A DNA stretch of 10,964 nucleotides, taken from positions 1 through 10,964 of the forward strand of contig JALVVO010000145.1 of the NCBI GenBank assembly GCA_027023345.1, written 5' to 3'. The position numbers and the translations under genes were made by a program. The DNA comes from Thermaceae bacterium (GTDB taxonomy: Bacteria; Deinococcota; Deinococci; Deinococcales; Marinithermaceae). This document shows positions 1-6,776 of this stretch, one piece after another; position 1 is the stretch's first letter, and each line of letters starts with the position of its first letter. The notes below the pieces were generated by a model. It was not told the DNA's origin, did no database searches, and saw nothing but the letters and a program-made list of their open reading frames with translations.

Positions 1-323
1 ATCTCCCGGAGCCGCCCCGGGAAGAGCGCCCGGTCTACGTGATCAGCGTGGCGGCGGAGCTGGTGGAGATGCACCCGCAGACGCTCCGGCTCTACGAGCG
101 GAAAGGGCTGATCCGGCCGAAGCGATCGGCGGGGAAGACGCGGCTTTACTCGGAGCGGGATATCGAGCGGCTCCGGGAGATCCGGCGGCTCACCCAGGAG
201 CTCGGGGTGAACCTCGCCGGCGTCGAGGAGATCATGCGCCTTCGCGAGCGCGTCGAGGAGATGCGGGCGCGGATCCGCCTCGAGATCGAGCGCGTGGCCC
301 GGATGCTCGAGCAGGGGGCCTGA
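1..323 (+). CDS. hspR: HspR-type MerR family heat-shock repressor (5' end missing)
   Basis: The reading frame is open from the first base (first full codon at 3), so the start lies outside the window; 106 residues are visible. They begin with LPEPPREERPVYVISVAAEL, followed by a MerR winged-helix region with HPQTLRLYERKGLI and TRLYSERDIERL. The C-terminal half is Arg/Glu-rich and probably a coiled-coil dimerisation helix. The PVYVISVAA...HPQTLR signature is that of HspR, which in actinobacteria and Deinococcus represses dnaK/clpB-class chaperone genes through HAIR operators. An internal GTG at 39 is not the likely start, because conserved HspR sequence continues upstream of it. In many genomes hspR follows dnaK-grpE-dnaJ, so a chaperone operon may lie to the left (inference). 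The stop is 12 bp before the M20 peptidase start. I saw no HAIR operator in the window. Confidence 0.88.
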   Translation, partial: LPEPPREERPVYVISVAAELVEMHPQTLRLYERKGLIRPKRSAGKTRLYSERDIERLREIRRLTQELGVNLAGVEEIMRLRERVEEMRARIRLEIERVARMLEQGA

Positions 324-337
324 TACCCTGGGGGTAT
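323..337. repeat. Perfect 6-bp inverted repeat across the hspR stop and M20 start
   Basis: ATACCC-TGG-GGGTAT is a perfect inverted repeat with a 3-bp spacer. It overlaps the last base of the hspR stop, the candidate -10 hexamer of the next gene and the first two bases of its ATG. It could be a small operator or a start-site hairpin, or chance. Confidence 0.5.
324..329 (+). promoter_or_regulatory. Candidate leaderless -10 (TACCCT) for the M20 peptidase
   Basis: TACCCT fits the TANNNT -10 pattern and ends 6 nt before the ATG at 336, so transcription would begin at or very near the start codon. The G-run before the ATG is too close to act as a Shine-Dalgarno. I see no clear -35 inside hspR. Read-through from hspR remains possible. 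Confidence 0.5.
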
Positions 338-1664
338 GAGCCCCCATCTGGAAGGACTCCTCGAGTTTTTAAAGATCCCCTCGGTTTCCACCGACCCGGC
401 GCGCCGCGAGGACGTCGAGCGAGCAGCGCGGTTTTTAGCCGAGCGTCTGGAGGCCATCGGGTTCTCGGCCGAGCTCGTGCCCACCCCCGGCCACCCGATC
501 GTCTACGCCGAGCGCCGGAGGGACCCGAGCGCCCCCACCCTCCTCGTCTACGGCCACTACGACGTCCAGCCGCCGGACCCCTTGGAGCTTTGGGACTCGC
601 CGCCCTTTGAGCCCACGATCAAAGACGGCAAGGTCTACGCGCGGGGTGCCTCCGATGACAAGGGTCAGGTCTGGATCCACGTCGCCGCCGCGAGCGAAAC
701 CCAGGACCTCCCCTTGAACCTCAAGTTCGTGATCGAGGGCGAGGAGGAGGTGGGCTCGAAAAACCTCTTCGCCTTCGTTCGGGAAAACCGCGCCCGCCTT
801 TCGGCCGACGCCGCCCTCGTCTCCGACACCGCGATGTTCGCCCGGGGGCTTCCCACCCTGGTCTATGGCCTAAGGGGCCTCGCCTACCTCGAGGTTGAGC
901 TCGAGGGCGCGAAGACCGACCTTCACTCCGGCGTCCACGGCGGGGCAGCGCCGAACGCCGCGGTCGCCGCCGCCCGCGTCGCCGCCCAGCTAAAAAGCCC
1001 TGAGGGCTGGGTGCGGATCCCGGGCTTTTACGACAAAATCCGACCGCTTGAGGCCTGGGAGCGGGAGGAATGGGCCCGCCTTCCCTTCGACGAGGAGGAA
1101 TACCGCGCCCTGCTCGGGGCCGAGCGGCTTGAGGGCGAGCCCGGCTACGGGGTGCTCGAGCGCCGCTGGGCCCGGCCCACGCTCGACGTGAACGGCTTTG
1201 CCGCGGGCTGGACGGGTCCGGGTCCGAAGACCGTGATCCCCGCCCGGGCCGTCTTCAAGTTCTCGATGCGCCTCGTCCCCGACCAGGACCCGGACGAGAT
1301 CGCCGCCCTCGCCGAGGCCTACGTCCGGCGGGTCGCGCCCGAGGGCTACCGGGTGCGCGTGCGCGTCTTCGAGGGGGCGAAGCCGGTGCTCGTGGACCGG
1401 AGCGCGCCGGCGATGCGCCTCGCCGCCCGGGCGCTTCGGGAGGCCTTCGGCCGGGAGGCGGTCTTCGTCCGCGAGGGGGGCACGATCCCGGTGGTCTCGG
1501 CCCTGGCCGAGGAGCTCGGCCTCCCGGTGGTGCTCATGGGCTTCGGCCTCCCCGACGACAACCTCCACGCGCCGAACGAGAAGTTTGAGCTCGAGAACTT
1601 CGAAAAGGGGATCGAGGCGGTAAAGGCCTACTACCGCTTCTTCGCCGAGGAGGGCGGGGCGTGA
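336..1664 (+). CDS. M20 family metallopeptidase, dipeptidase-like
   Basis: A 442-residue cytosolic two-metal hydrolase with no signal peptide. The M20 ligands are in order: H74 and D76 in YGHYDVQPP, D107 in RGASDDKGQ (bridging Asp), E137/E138 in EGEEEVGS (general base and metal ligand), D164 in LVSDTAMF, and H411 in DDNLHAPNE. A lid/dimerisation domain is inserted at about residues 180-330, starting near LHSGVHGG. Length and motif spelling fit the non-specific dipeptidase/CNDP-like branch better than the shorter ArgE/DapE enzymes, so hydrolysis of dipeptides or acyl-amino acids is likely, but the substrate cannot be read from sequence. The ATG at 336 gives a complete family N-terminus. The stop overlaps the next gene by 4 nt (GTGA), indicating translational coupling. 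Confidence 0.9.
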   Translation: MSPHLEGLLEFLKIPSVSTDPARREDVERAARFLAERLEAIGFSAELVPTPGHPIVYAERRRDPSAPTLLVYGHYDVQPPDPLELWDSPPFEPTIKDGKVYARGASDDKGQVWIHVAAASETQDLPLNLKFVIEGEEEVGSKNLFAFVRENRARLSADAALVSDTAMFARGLPTLVYGLRGLAYLEVELEGAKTDLHSGVHGGAAPNAAVAAARVAAQLKSPEGWVRIPGFYDKIRPLEAWEREEWARLPFDEEEYRALLGAERLEGEPGYGVLERRWARPTLDVNGFAAGWTGPGPKTVIPARAVFKFSMRLVPDQDPDEIAALAEAYVRRVAPEGYRVRVRVFEGAKPVLVDRSAPAMRLAARALREAFGREAVFVREGGTIPVVSALAEELGLPVVLMGFGLPDDNLHAPNEKFELENFEKGIEAVKAYYRFFAEEGGA

Positions 1665-1975
1665 TCCTCACCACCACCCCCACCGTCGAGGGCCGGCGCA
1701 TCGCTGAGTACAAGGGCATCGTCCACGGCGAGGCGATCGTCGGCGCGAACGTCCTCCGCGACCTCATGGCCTCGGTGCGCGACTTCTTCGGCGGCCGCTC
1801 GGGGGCCTACGAGGCCGAGCTGAAAAAGGCCCGCGAGATCGCCCTAAAAGAGCTCGCCGAGGAGGCCCGCCGCATGGGCGCCGACGCGGTGGTCGGGATC
1901 GACCTCGACTACGAGGTCGTAGGCCAGAGCATGCTCATGGTGACCGCGAGCGGGACGGCGGTAAAGTTGGAGTAA
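1661..1975 (+). CDS. YbjQ/UPF0145 family small protein (putative heavy-metal-binding domain)
   Basis: A 104-residue protein with the YbjQ-like layout: an N-terminal strand starting ILTTTPTVEG, then GIVHGEAIVGANVLRD, a helix rich in Lys/Glu/Ala (about residues 50-72), and ADAVVGIDLDYEVVG followed by a C-terminal strand. Members form small pentamer-like oligomers. They are named for a presumed metal-binding role that has not been firmly shown, and no Cys or clustered His ligands are visible here. The GTG start overlaps the peptidase stop as GTGA, with the purine-rich GAGGAGGGCGGGG just before it, so translation is probably coupled. The aldehyde dehydrogenase starts 9 bp after its stop, making a three-gene operon likely. 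Cellular function is unknown. Confidence 0.85.
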   Translation: MILTTTPTVEGRRIAEYKGIVHGEAIVGANVLRDLMASVRDFFGGRSGAYEAELKKAREIALKELAEEARRMGADAVVGIDLDYEVVGQSMLMVTASGTAVKLE

Positions 1976-1980
1976 GGAGG
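1974..1980 (+). promoter_or_regulatory. Strong Shine-Dalgarno for the aldehyde dehydrogenase
   Basis: AAGGAGG overlaps the TAA stop of the YbjQ-family gene and lies 4 nt before the ATG at 1985. It fixes that start and contrasts with operon-first genes in this window, which lack such a site. Confidence 0.85.
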
Positions 1981-1984
1981 CGTT

Positions 1985-3583
1985 ATGAAAACCGAGCCCA
2001 GCAAGTACGGGAACGCGGTGGTCGCCGGCCACCTGATCGGCGGCGAGGAGGTCTTCGAGGGGCCGGAGTTCGAGGACCGAAACCCCTCGGACTTCGAGGA
2101 CCTGGTGGGCATCTTCCCGGAGGGGAACGAAGCGACCCTCAAAAAGGCGATTGCCGCCGCCCGGGCGGCCTTCCCCGAGTGGTCGAGCACGCCCGCGCCC
2201 ATCCGGGGCGGAGTGCTCTTCAACCTGGCGAAGATCCTGGAGCGCGAGAAGGAGACCCTCGCCCGGCTCATGGTGCGCGAGGTGGGGAAGACCCTGAAAG
2301 AGGCTCGGGGCGACGTCCAGGAGGCCATCGACACCGCGGTCTTCTTCGCGAGCGAAGGTCGGCGGCTCTACGGACAGACCGTCCCCAGCGAGATGCGGGA
2401 CAAGGACCTCTTCACTTTCCGCCGGCCGCTCGGGGTGGTGGGGATGATCACCGCCGGCAACTTCCCCATCGCGGTGCCCTCCTGGAAGCTGATCCCGGCG
2501 GTGCTCACTGGGAACACCGTGGTCTGGAAGCCCTCCGACGACTCGCCGGTGCTCTCCTTCGTCTTCGTCAAGCTCTTCGAGGAGGCCGGGCTGCCGCCCG
2601 GGGTGATCAACGTCGTCTTCGGCGGGGGCAAGGGCTCGACCGGCGAGGCCATGGTGAACCTCATTGACGAGGGCCTTTTTGATAAGTTCGCCTTCACCGG
2701 CAGCACCAGGGTGGGCCGGATCATCGGCGAGAAGGCGGGGCGGGCGCTGATCAAGGCGACCTTGGAGCTTGGGGGCAAGAACCCGCTCGTGGTGATGCGG
2801 GACGCCGACCTCGAAAACGCCCTCCACGGCGCCTGGTGGAGCACGTTTGCCACCGGCGGCCAGCGCTGCACCTCGGCGGGAAACATCATCGTGGACGCGC
2901 CGATCTATGAGGAGTTCAAGCGGCGCTTCCTCGAGATGGCTTCCGAGACCAAGATCGGGAACCCCCTCCTCTACGAGGACGTCACCTACGGCCCCTTCAT
3001 CAACGAGCGGCTCTTTAGGCGTTGGCTCGAGCACTACGACTGGGGCGAGCGCGAGGGAGCGACGCTTCTCCTAGGCAAAAAGCGTATCACCAAGGAAAAC
3101 CCCTACCCCCACTTCTTCGGCGACCCCGAGGCCGGGCTTTACGGCTGGCCCACGGTCTGGGAGGTCCGTCGGGGCATGACCCAGACGAGGGAGGAGATCT
3201 TCGGCCCCACCATCAACCTGATCAAGGTGGACGGGATCGAGGAGGCCATCGAGGCGGCGAACGACCACCCCTACGGCCTCTCCTCGGCGATCTACACCAA
3301 CAACCGCCTCTGGGCCTACCGCTTCCGCCGGGGCATCCAGGCGGGGATGGTGAACATCAACAACACCACCGTCGGCGCCGAGGCCCACATGCCCTTTGGC
3401 GGCGTGCGCGCCAGTGGCAACGGGGCCCGCGAGTCGGGGATCTGGGTGCTGGAGGAGTACACCGTCTGGCAGGCGGTGAACGACGAGTATTCGGGCAAGC
3501 TCCAGCTCGCCCAGATGGACACCGAGTACGTGGCGCCCAAAAGCCCCACGGACTGGAGGGCTACGCTCGGGCTGGGCGCTTGA
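1985..3583 (+). CDS. NAD(P)-dependent aldehyde dehydrogenase with C-terminal arm extension
   Basis: A 532-residue aldehyde dehydrogenase that oxidises an aldehyde to the acid through a thiohemiacetal. Seen: N159 in ITAGNFPI, K182 in WKPSDDSP, the Rossmann turn FTGSTRVG (237-244), general base E261 in LELGGKNP, catalytic C295 in GGQRCTSAGN, and E404/F406 in EEIFGP. All catalytic residues are present. The last 40 or so residues, after VWQAVNDEYSGK, extend beyond the usual roughly 490-residue family length. A C-terminal arm of this kind is known from a T. thermophilus aldehyde dehydrogenase, where it stabilises the oligomer and sits near the substrate channel. Other names for relatives include P5C or piperideine-6-carboxylate dehydrogenase; the substrate cannot be decided here. 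It is the last gene of the 336-3583 cluster. Confidence 0.9.
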   Translation: MKTEPSKYGNAVVAGHLIGGEEVFEGPEFEDRNPSDFEDLVGIFPEGNEATLKKAIAAARAAFPEWSSTPAPIRGGVLFNLAKILEREKETLARLMVREVGKTLKEARGDVQEAIDTAVFFASEGRRLYGQTVPSEMRDKDLFTFRRPLGVVGMITAGNFPIAVPSWKLIPAVLTGNTVVWKPSDDSPVLSFVFVKLFEEAGLPPGVINVVFGGGKGSTGEAMVNLIDEGLFDKFAFTGSTRVGRIIGEKAGRALIKATLELGGKNPLVVMRDADLENALHGAWWSTFATGGQRCTSAGNIIVDAPIYEEFKRRFLEMASETKIGNPLLYEDVTYGPFINERLFRRWLEHYDWGEREGATLLLGKKRITKENPYPHFFGDPEAGLYGWPTVWEVRRGMTQTREEIFGPTINLIKVDGIEEAIEAANDHPYGLSSAIYTNNRLWAYRFRRGIQAGMVNINNTTVGAEAHMPFGGVRASGNGARESGIWVLEEYTVWQAVNDEYSGKLQLAQMDTEYVAPKSPTDWRATLGLGA

Positions 3584-3684
3584 CGCCCGACCGGTCGCTT
3601 ACGTCCCCGGGGGAGCCCCGGACCCCCGCAAAGGGGAGGACGCGGCGCAGCCGAGACCGGCGGGGTCTGATAGAATTCCGGGAC
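3584..3684 (+). other. Hairpin-rich 101-bp gap before metG
   Basis: Three small stems can be drawn on the plus strand. GTCC/GGAC plus GGGG/CCCC (about 3604-3624) has a 2-nt bulge. CCCC/GGGG encloses CGCAAA (about 3624-3637). AGACC/GGTCT encloses GGCGG (about 3654-3669). None is followed by a T-run, so no canonical terminator is present. The region could end aldehyde dehydrogenase transcription, carry a structured RNA, or be GC-rich spacer. A promoter hexamer at its right end argues against all of it being a metG leader. Confidence 0.35.
3671..3676 (+). promoter_or_regulatory. Candidate leaderless -10 (TAGAAT) for metG
   Basis: TAGAAT matches the bacterial -10 at 5 of 6 positions and ends 8 nt before the metG ATG. 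No Shine-Dalgarno precedes this ATG, so the transcript probably starts at or 1-2 nt before the start codon. No good -35 is visible about 17 bp upstream. Confidence 0.6.
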
Positions 3685-5565
3685 ATGGACCGGGTTTTCT
3701 ACGTCACCACCCCCATCTACTACGTCAACGCCGCCCCGCACATCGGCCACGCCTACACCACCATCGTGGCCGACTTCCTTGCCCGCTTTCACCGACTCGA
3801 CGGCTTTGACGTCTTCTTCCTCACCGGCACCGACGAGCACGGCGAGAAGATCGCCCAGGCCGCCGAGCGGGCCGGGATGAGCCCCAAGGCCTTCGTGGAC
3901 CGGATGTCGGCGAAGTTCAAGGAGGCCTGGGAGCTTTTGAACATCTCCTACGACGACTTCATCCGCACCACCGAGGAGCGCCACAAGAAGGTGGTGCAGT
4001 ACGTCTTGCAGAAGGTCTACGACGCCGGCGACATCTACTACGGCGAGTACGAGGGGCTCTACTGCGTCGGCTGCGAGCGCTTCTTGACCGAAAAGGAGCT
4101 CGTAGACGGCAAGTGCCCTGACCACGGCATCGAGCCCGAGCGCCGGCGCGAGGGGAACTACTTCTTCAAGATGGAGAAGTACCGCCCCTGGCTCCGTGAC
4201 TTCATCGAGCAAAACCCGGATTTCATCCGCCCCGAGGGGTACCGCCACGAGGTCCTCGCGATGCTGGCTGAGCCTATCGGCGACCTCTCGATCAGCCGTC
4301 CGAAGTCCCGCGTGCCCTGGGGGATCGAGCTGCCCTGGGACCCCTCCCACGTCACCTACGTCTGGTTCGACGCCCTGATCAACTACGTCTCCGCCCTCGG
4401 CTACCCGGACGGCGAGCGCTATAAGCGCTACTGGCCCGCCGCGAACCATATGATCGGAAAGGACATCCTAAAGCCCCACGCGGTCTTCTGGCCGACGATG
4501 CTGAAGGCGGCGGGGATCCCGCTTTATAGGCACCTGAACGTCGGCGGCTATCTGCTCGGCCCCGACGGGCGGAAGATGTCCAAAAGCCTCGGTAACGTGG
4601 TGGACCCCTTCGCCCTTGCCCGGAAGTACGGCCCCGACGCGGTCCGCTACTACCTGCTCCGCGAGATCCCCTACGGCCAGGACGGCCCGGTGGGGGAGGA
4701 GGGGCTAAAGGAGCGCTACGTCGCCGAGCTTGCCAATGACCTTGGGAACCTGGTCCAGCGGGTGCGGGCGATGGTCCAAAAATACGCGGGCGGCCGGGTC
4801 GCGCGCCCCGAGGGGGTGGAGGATGGCCCCCTCGCCAGGGAGGCCGCCGAGGTGGTGGGCCGCTACCGGGGCTTCGTCCGGGACCTCCGCTTCCACCAGG
4901 CGCTCGAGGAGGCGATCCTCTGGGTGCGCCGGTTGAACCGCCACGTCAACGAGGAAAAGCCCTGGGAGCTCGCCAAGAAGGGCGAAAGCGACCGCCTGGC
5001 CCGGGTCCTCTACGAGCTCGTCGAGGGGCTCCGGGTAGCGAGCGCCCTGCTTGAGCCCGCGATGCCCGGGAAGATGGAGGAGCTAAGGCGAGCCCTCGGC
5101 CTGCCCAGGACCACCCTCGCCGAGGCCGAGCGGTTTGGCACCCTGGCCGCCGCCGAGCTCCCGAAGGAGGCGCCGGTGCTCTTCCCCAAGGTCGAGGAGC
5201 CAAAAAAGGAGGAGCCCCCCGTGGAAAAGGAAAGCGCGCCCCCCATTGCCTACGACGACTTCGCCAAGCTCGACCTCAGGATCGCCGAGGTCGTCGCCGC
5301 CCGTAAGCACCCGAACGCCGACCGGCTCCTCGTCCTCAAGCTCCGCGTCGGCGACGAGGAGCGGACCGTGGTCGGGGGCCTCGCCGAGCACTACCGCCCC
5401 GAGGAACTCGTCGGTAAGAAGGTGGTGCTGCTCGCGAACCTGAAGCCGCGGAAGCTCCGGGGTGTCGTCTCCGAGGGCATGATCCTCGCCGCCGAGGACG
5501 AGGAGGGCCGCCTCGCCCTCCTCACCCCGGCGGGCGAGGTGAAGGCGGGGGCGAAGGTTCGCTGA
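3685..5565 (+). CDS. metG: Methionyl-tRNA synthetase with C-terminal tRNA-binding domain
   Basis: A 626-residue cytosolic class I synthetase charging tRNA-Met with methionine. The N-terminus MDRVFYVTTPIYYVNAAPHI leads into HIGH at residues 19-22. Zinc-knuckle ligands are C127, C130, C144 and H147, the spacing and numbering known for the T. thermophilus enzyme. KMSKS is at 297-301 in GRKMSKSLGN. The helical anticodon-binding domain is about 350-490. A Lys/Glu/Pro linker (about 501-520) joins a Trbp111/EMAP-II-like OB-fold from 521 (YDDFAKLDLRIAEVV) to the end, which aids dimerisation and tRNA binding. The frame is open for hundreds of bases upstream through the aldehyde dehydrogenase gene, but conserved sequence starts at 3685 and a promoter hexamer sits just before it. 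It converges on the Memo-like gene, with 77 bp between stops. Confidence 0.97.
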   Translation: MDRVFYVTTPIYYVNAAPHIGHAYTTIVADFLARFHRLDGFDVFFLTGTDEHGEKIAQAAERAGMSPKAFVDRMSAKFKEAWELLNISYDDFIRTTEERHKKVVQYVLQKVYDAGDIYYGEYEGLYCVGCERFLTEKELVDGKCPDHGIEPERRREGNYFFKMEKYRPWLRDFIEQNPDFIRPEGYRHEVLAMLAEPIGDLSISRPKSRVPWGIELPWDPSHVTYVWFDALINYVSALGYPDGERYKRYWPAANHMIGKDILKPHAVFWPTMLKAAGIPLYRHLNVGGYLLGPDGRKMSKSLGNVVDPFALARKYGPDAVRYYLLREIPYGQDGPVGEEGLKERYVAELANDLGNLVQRVRAMVQKYAGGRVARPEGVEDGPLAREAAEVVGRYRGFVRDLRFHQALEEAILWVRRLNRHVNEEKPWELAKKGESDRLARVLYELVEGLRVASALLEPAMPGKMEELRRALGLPRTTLAEAERFGTLAAAELPKEAPVLFPKVEEPKKEEPPVEKESAPPIAYDDFAKLDLRIAEVVAARKHPNADRLLVLKLRVGDEERTVVGGLAEHYRPEELVGKKVVLLANLKPRKLRGVVSEGMILAAEDEEGRLALLTPAGEVKAGAKVR

Positions 5566-5568
5566 CGC

Positions 5569-5642
5569 GGTGCGTGGTTTGGAGTACGTGGTGCGTGGTT
5601 GATCTTTTTCCTACGTACCACGCACCACGCACTACGCACTCC
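5569..5642. repeat. Inverted tandem heptamer repeat between convergent genes
   Basis: The left arm holds GCGTGGT-type heptamers, the right arm ACGCACC/ACGCACT heptamers in tandem. CGTGGTGCGTGGT (5587-5599) is perfectly complementary to ACCACGCACCACG (5617-5629) across a 17-nt loop containing TTTTT; pairing extends about 4 bp further with one mismatch. It fills nearly the whole gap between the metG stop and the Memo-gene stop. No T-run follows the stem on either strand, so it is not a textbook terminator, though a hairpin here could still shield both 3' ends. Similar low-complexity repeats give spurious HAPRTTH-like translations in many bacterial genomes. Confidence 0.85.
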
Positions 5643-6776
5643 TCAATACCACCCCACCGTCCCCGCCCCCACCGCCGAGAGGGTCTCGAGCTCGGGGGAG
5701 AGGCGGTAGGCGAGCACCCGGCCCTCGCCGGCGACCACCCGGCTCGCTGCCCGGGCGGCGCCGAGGGCGTCCACGAAGGTGGCGTTCTCTCGCTCGGCGA
5801 GGAGGCGGTAGGCGCCGGCGAAGTCGCCCTTCGCGAGGAGGTCGAGGTAGGTTCGGTCGGTCCTTTCGGCCTGGGCCTTGAGCTCGGGCTCGATCGGCCC
5901 GTGGCCGAACCGCCCGCCGACGTGGGAGAGGTCCACCGCGAGCAGTGGGAAGAAGGGCCGGTCCTGGGCGAGGAGGCGGAGGGCCTCGGCGAGCTCGGAG
6001 AGCCGGGCCTCGTCGTCGCTGGCGACGATCAGGGGGAGAACCCGGGCCTCTGGCCAGGCGGCCTTCACGAAGAGCGCGGGGAACTCGATCGAGTGCTCCT
6101 CCTTGAAGGCGAGGGGGGCCTTGAACAGCTCAGACCCTACCAGGGCGTCGAGGGCCTGGAGGGCCTCGAGGTCGGCCTCGAGCACCCCGAGGGGGGTCTC
6201 GATCCCGAGCGGAAGCGCCGCCGCCGGGGTGGGGATCGGCCGGTGGGCGACGCCGAGGATCAGGACCCGCTCGGGGGCCGGGGTCGCTTCCATCCCGGCG
6301 AGGGCGGCGCCGTAGGCCTCGGGCACGCGGCGGAGCTCGAGGTGCGGCATGAGGAGCGCTTTGAGAGGGTGCCTTGGGACCTCGGGGGCGAAGGCGGCGA
6401 TCCCCTTCAAAAAGGCCTCGAAACCCTCCTTGGTCTCGGGATAGCTCGCCCCCGCCAGGGCCATCGGGCGGGGGCGGGAGAGGAAGGCCCGCTCGGCCTC
6501 GAGGAGCTTTTTTCGGGTCTCCTCGGTCTCCAAGAACCCCGCTTTTTCCAGGGCTTCCTTGAGCTCGATGAGCTTTTCCTTGGGGATCACGCTCCCCGAG
6601 CGCTTTAAGACCTCGGCCTGGATCGCCTCGAGGTCCCGGGTCCCGTCCATGAGGCTTGCGAGGTAGAGGGCCTCCGGCGAGAGCACGAGGGCTTCCTCGC
6701 TCACGCCGTAGGGGTCGCGGAGGAGGTAGCCCTCAGGCGTCGGCTGGACGTCGAGCGGCCTTAGCTTCGGCTTCAT
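5643..6776 (-). CDS. Memo-like protein (AmmeMemoRadiSam system B family) with N-terminal winged-helix-like domain
   Basis: A 377-residue protein. Residues about 105-377 are a Memo domain, related to extradiol dioxygenase subunits and human MEMO1. Visible family positions are AGASYPETK (108-116), PH at 144-145, GVAH ending at H178, TPLG (194-197), EEHSIEFPALF with H228, and VDLSHVGG with D282 and H285. The Cys of the usual CG motif near the C-terminus, a metal ligand in human MEMO1, is absent; the protein has no cysteine, and the site reads ATFVDALGA. Residues about 30-90 (LSPEALYLASLMDGTRDLEA onward, to KAGFLE) resemble a PqqD-like winged helix. No AMMECR1 or radical SAM partner is nearby. 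The ATG at 6776 lies 44 bp inside cca and has its own TATTAT hexamer. Function is unknown. Confidence 0.82.
   Translation of the reverse strand: MKPKLRPLDVQPTPEGYLLRDPYGVSEEALVLSPEALYLASLMDGTRDLEAIQAEVLKRSGSVIPKEKLIELKEALEKAGFLETEETRKKLLEAERAFLSRPRPMALAGASYPETKEGFEAFLKGIAAFAPEVPRHPLKALLMPHLELRRVPEAYGAALAGMEATPAPERVLILGVAHRPIPTPAAALPLGIETPLGVLEADLEALQALDALVGSELFKAPLAFKEEHSIEFPALFVKAAWPEARVLPLIVASDDEARLSELAEALRLLAQDRPFFPLLAVDLSHVGGRFGHGPIEPELKAQAERTDRTYLDLLAKGDFAGAYRLLAERENATFVDALGAARAASRVVAGEGRVLAYRLSPELETLSAVGAGTVGWY

Noticed and set aside
1844..3034. Long minus-strand open frame of about 396 codons opposite the aldehyde dehydrogenase
   Set aside because: It mirrors a complete, motif-rich gene on the plus strand. 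Its product is a Gly/Pro/Glu/His-rich sequence with no recognisable domain, as expected for antisense frames in very GC-rich DNA.
3600..3680. Complete cobalamin riboswitch or T-box before metG
   Set aside because: Only short consensus-like fragments are present, the space is too small, and there is no T-box bulge sequence or terminator T-run. Kept only as a low-interest structured gap.
3022..3684. N-terminal extension of the metG frame
   Set aside because: The frame is open but the sequence is a His/Arg/Gly/Pro-rich shadow of the aldehyde dehydrogenase; conserved synthetase sequence and the promoter begin at 3685.
3316..4449. Minus-strand open frame of about 377 codons opposite aldh/metG
   Set aside because: Shadow of two confident plus-strand genes. 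Low-complexity Val/Asp/Gly/Leu composition and no family motif.
5574..6608. Plus-strand open frame of about 344 codons over the Memo-like gene
   Set aside because: It starts in the heptamer repeat and then reads as Glu/Gly/Leu-rich antisense of the Memo gene, whose family motifs are clear on the minus strand.
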